From NCBI RefSeq assembly GCF_024160105.1, contig NZ_JAMFTQ010000019.1, positions 1 through 43,139 on the forward strand: a stretch of DNA of 43,139 nt, given 5' to 3'. Made by a program: the position numbers and the translations under genes. The notes beneath the pieces are model-generated. The model saw only the letters and a program-made list of their open reading frames with translations. It searched no databases and was not told where the DNA came from. Below, in pieces: positions 41,371-43,139 of the stretch (position 1 is its first letter; each line of letters begins with the position of its first letter). Source of the stretch: Corynebacterium stercoris (GTDB taxonomy: Bacteria; Actinomycetota; Actinomycetes; Mycobacteriales; Mycobacteriaceae).

Positions 41371-42726
41371 CTACTTCTTCTGATTCATCGCCCACAGCTT
41401 GCGGGTTTTCTTGACCGAGAGAGTGAATCCGACCATGAAGATGACCGTCACGAACGGGACGAGGACGAAGCCGGCGCCGTAAGAACCGAATTTGTCTGGG
41501 AACGCTCCCCACAACGGTGTTCCCACCGCCAAGCCGATTGGGTAGCCCATCCCGAGCACACCCCAGATCTTGGAGAAGTCACGCTGCCCGAACGCCGCCT
41601 GCGCGACGAGTGGGGGAGACACCGTACCGTTCGAAGTGCCCAGGGACATAATGACGATGAGAACAAGGTACGGAATGAAGTAGGTGACCCAGGTGGAGAT
41701 GAACACCGCAACACCGGCCACTCCCAAGGTCAGCCACATCGCCGGTAGGAGCCCCATCTTGTCGATCAACCAGCCGATCAACGGTTTGAACACGATCAAA
41801 CTCAGAGTCGCGGTGATGACTACCGCGGAGATCTTGCTGGAGGAGACAAAGATGCCCCACGGAGTGCCCGACAGGTACGCCACAAGGTGCTGTGTCATCG
41901 CGTACGTCATGCCGAAAAGAAAGTAGGACGCGATGAGCACGTAGAACCAGGGCACTGTGAACGCTTCTTTTTGGGTCAAGCCCGGCTCGACTCCGGAGAC
42001 GTCGGCGGCTTCATCAGCGTTGACAGCCGTCTCGCCATAGCCGGGGATTTGATAATCCAGTGGGGAGTTGCGCACCAGGAAGATCGCCGGAAGTATCGTG
42101 AACGCCGCCATGAATGCCGCGAGGAAGAATGAGGCGGCGCGCCAGCCGACTGAATCCAAGAGATATGGCATGCCGATTCCGAGGATCATGCCTCCCACCC
42201 CGGAGCCAGCCAAGACGACACCCATGATGGTGCCCTTATTCCGGAAGAACCATCGGTTGACCACAACGATAGGCACATACTGTGCAGAAAGGCCCACACC
42301 GACACCGATCACGATGCCGGCGAGGTAGAACATCCACAGCGACGTTGACAGCCCAAAGATGATTAGCCCCACCGCAGCGATGATTCCGCCGATAATGAGC
42401 AGTCCCTGTGCCTTCAGCTTGTCCACCAGCTGACCTGCCACTGGCATCGCCAAAGCCGATGACACACCGAGCAGCGTGTAGTAGACGAGGAACGACGAGC
42501 TCGTGAACTCCGGGAATTGCGACAAGATCACCGGGGTGAAAAAGACCGTGCTCGGCCGCTCGTGGGAAACCTTCCAATACCCCCAGGCCATAAATGCCAA
42601 AGCACCCACTGCAACGACGGTCGTACTAACAGTCAGTGACCCAGTGAATACTTCGTACGCCAAAACGCCGAGGATCAAGAACATGATTACAACTAGCGCG
42701 GATTTACGCAGCGTCTTTACGTTCAT
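41371..42726 (-). CDS. OFA-family MFS transporter (oxalate/formate antiporter type)
   Basis: The 451-residue protein has twelve membrane segments and OFA-family blocks: GVGVGLSAQYVPIVVVNRWF, RNKGTIMGVVLAGSGVGGMILGI, FGMTYAMTQHLVAYLSG, and a second-half GWLIDKMGL. Family members exchange carboxylates such as oxalate, formate or lactate. Pairing with a neighbouring acyl-amino-acid hydrolase suggests import of an acylated substrate or export of the acid, but this is inference. The gene is convergent with the M20 gene and starts next to an IS21-type element. AGGA 8 nt before ATG serves as a weak ribosome-binding site. Confidence 0.88.
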   Translation of the reverse strand: MNVKTLRKSALVVIMFLILGVLAYEVFTGSLTVSTTVVAVGALAFMAWGYWKVSHERPSTVFFTPVILSQFPEFTSSSFLVYYTLLGVSSALAMPVAGQLVDKLKAQGLLIIGGIIAAVGLIIFGLSTSLWMFYLAGIVIGVGVGLSAQYVPIVVVNRWFFRNKGTIMGVVLAGSGVGGMILGIGMPYLLDSVGWRAASFFLAAFMAAFTILPAIFLVRNSPLDYQIPGYGETAVNADEAADVSGVEPGLTQKEAFTVPWFYVLIASYFLFGMTYAMTQHLVAYLSGTPWGIFVSSSKISAVVITATLSLIVFKPLIGWLIDKMGLLPAMWLTLGVAGVAVFISTWVTYFIPYLVLIVIMSLGTSNGTVSPPLVAQAAFGQRDFSKIWGVLGMGYPIGLAVGTPLWGAFPDKFGSYGAGFVLVPFVTVIFMVGFTLSVKKTRKLWAMNQKK

Positions 42727-42766
42727 CTTTCATCCTACTTTCCGAAGTGTTGCGCGGGTGCATCTA

Positions 42767-42832
42767 GTAACACCGTGGTGGGTTTCGAGTAACGCGATGG
42801 TGAGTATCCAGTAACACCTTGGGGGACGATGC
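42767..42832 (+). repeat. Three 22-bp direct repeats, IS21-type left-end repeats
   Basis: Units starting GTAACACCGTGGTGGG (42767), GTAACGCGATGGTGAG (42789) and GTAACACCTTGGGGGA (42811) are spaced exactly 22 bp. Such multiple terminal repeats are typical of IS21-family ends. They precede an istA-like start codon. Confidence 0.6.
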
Positions 42833-42882
42833 TGGTGACCGCGCGACTACAGGGCGCGCGGCATTGCCAGAGGAGTCCAGTT

Positions 42883-43030
42883 GTGACTGATTACCGGGCG
42901 GTGATGGACCTTGTTCTCAAAGGTTGGTCCGTCCGCCAAATCCGTATCACCGTGGGGTGTTCGCACACCACAGTCCAAAAAGCCCGCGAAGCGCTCGAAT
43001 CTTCCGGGATCACCACCTGTCAGCGCTCGT
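42883..43030 (+). pseudogene. istA-like transposase N-terminus, interrupted
   Basis: From GTG 42883 (AGGAG upstream) the frame encodes TDYRAVMDLVLKGWSVRQI and a helix-turn-helix VGCSHTTVQKAREALESSG, typical of IS21-family IstA starts. After about 49 codons it runs into the terminal repeats of another IS element. The first transposase is therefore broken here. Confidence 0.65.
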
Positions 43031-43031
43031 T

Positions 43032-43068
43032 GAAAAGTAGCCCAAAACGCTCCTCGAAAAGTAGCCCA
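43032..43068 (+). repeat. Terminal repeats of a second IS21-type element
   Basis: GAAAAGTAGCCCA occurs at 43032-43044 and 43056-43068, 24 bp apart. The first copy is preceded by TT, giving a TTGAAAAG end. This is the left end of the element whose transposase starts at 43088. Confidence 0.6.
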
Positions 43069-43087
43069 TCCGAAAAAGATTGGATGG

Positions 43088-43139
43088 GTGATTTCTTTGG
43101 ATCAATGGGCTCAAATCCGGTTCCTGCGTGGGCAGGGAC
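43088..43139 (+). CDS. IS21-family IstA transposase, N-terminus (cut by window edge)
   Basis: GTG 43088 opens MISLDQWAQIRFLRGQG, the usual start of IS21-family IstA proteins, which carry a helix-turn-helix after such a start. Only 17 codons are inside the window. Confidence 0.65.
   Translation, partial: MISLDQWAQIRFLRGQG

Overview
The window looks like chromosomal DNA of a high-GC Corynebacterium, probably a skin-associated species. The evidence is a corynomycolyl-transferase-like esterase, an ltbR/leuCD divergon, the block gpsA-ddl-DUF3515-thiL-ung-DAK2-recG-rsmD-coaD, many leaderless genes with a TANNNT -10 box 6-8 nt before the start codon, and a close relative of the sweat-odour aminoacylase AgaA. 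No strain-level identification is possible from sequence reading alone.

Layout. Positions 1-130 hold the tail of an IS30-type transposase. 136-3138 carry a mycolyltransferase-like protein and two paralogous lipoproteins that bracket a tRNA-Glu(CTC) gene. 3170-6988 encode a complete iron(III)-type ABC importer (lipoprotein, fused double permease, ATPase) behind a promoter with a half-conserved DtxR-like operator. 7030-10793 hold an SbnA-like PLP synthase and an unusual 923-residue fusion of an FAD/NAD(P)-binding domain to an SbnH/Y4yA-like PLP decarboxylase. I consider this pair, next to the importer, the most interesting metabolic candidate in the window: a possible undescribed amino-acid-derived metallophore or diamine pathway.

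10806-25878 is conserved core: ltbR, leuC, leuD, two YbjN-like genes, a Nudix/histidine-phosphatase fusion, gpsA, ddl, a DUF3515 gene, thiL, ung, a DAK2/FakA-like gene, recG, rsmD, coaD and a TauE-type exporter. 26080-28920 is a polar amino-acid ABC transporter operon on the minus strand, with an unusual cluster of palindromes at its promoter. A secreted protein gene follows.

At 29636 lies a tRNA-Leu(CAA)-like gene. Its 3' end is repeated (22 identical bases) about 580 bp downstream, with a two-gene toxin-antitoxin module between the copies. From there to about 40017 the sequence is accessory DNA: a VOC protein, a Type III-like restriction-modification pair (mod, res), a DUF4145/zinc-ribbon gene, an unrecognised and possibly frameshifted gene pair, a sigma-factor-like gene coupled to a 59-residue gene, a 70-residue twin-repeat protein, a strong terminator, a DnaA-box-like site with an AT-rich stretch, and an N-terminally truncated tyrosine integrase. 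This reads as a decayed tRNA-targeted island with a defence cargo.

The right flank holds the AgaA-like M20 aminoacylase, converging on an OFA-family transporter. The window ends in an IS21-type istA start that has been interrupted by a second IS21-type element.
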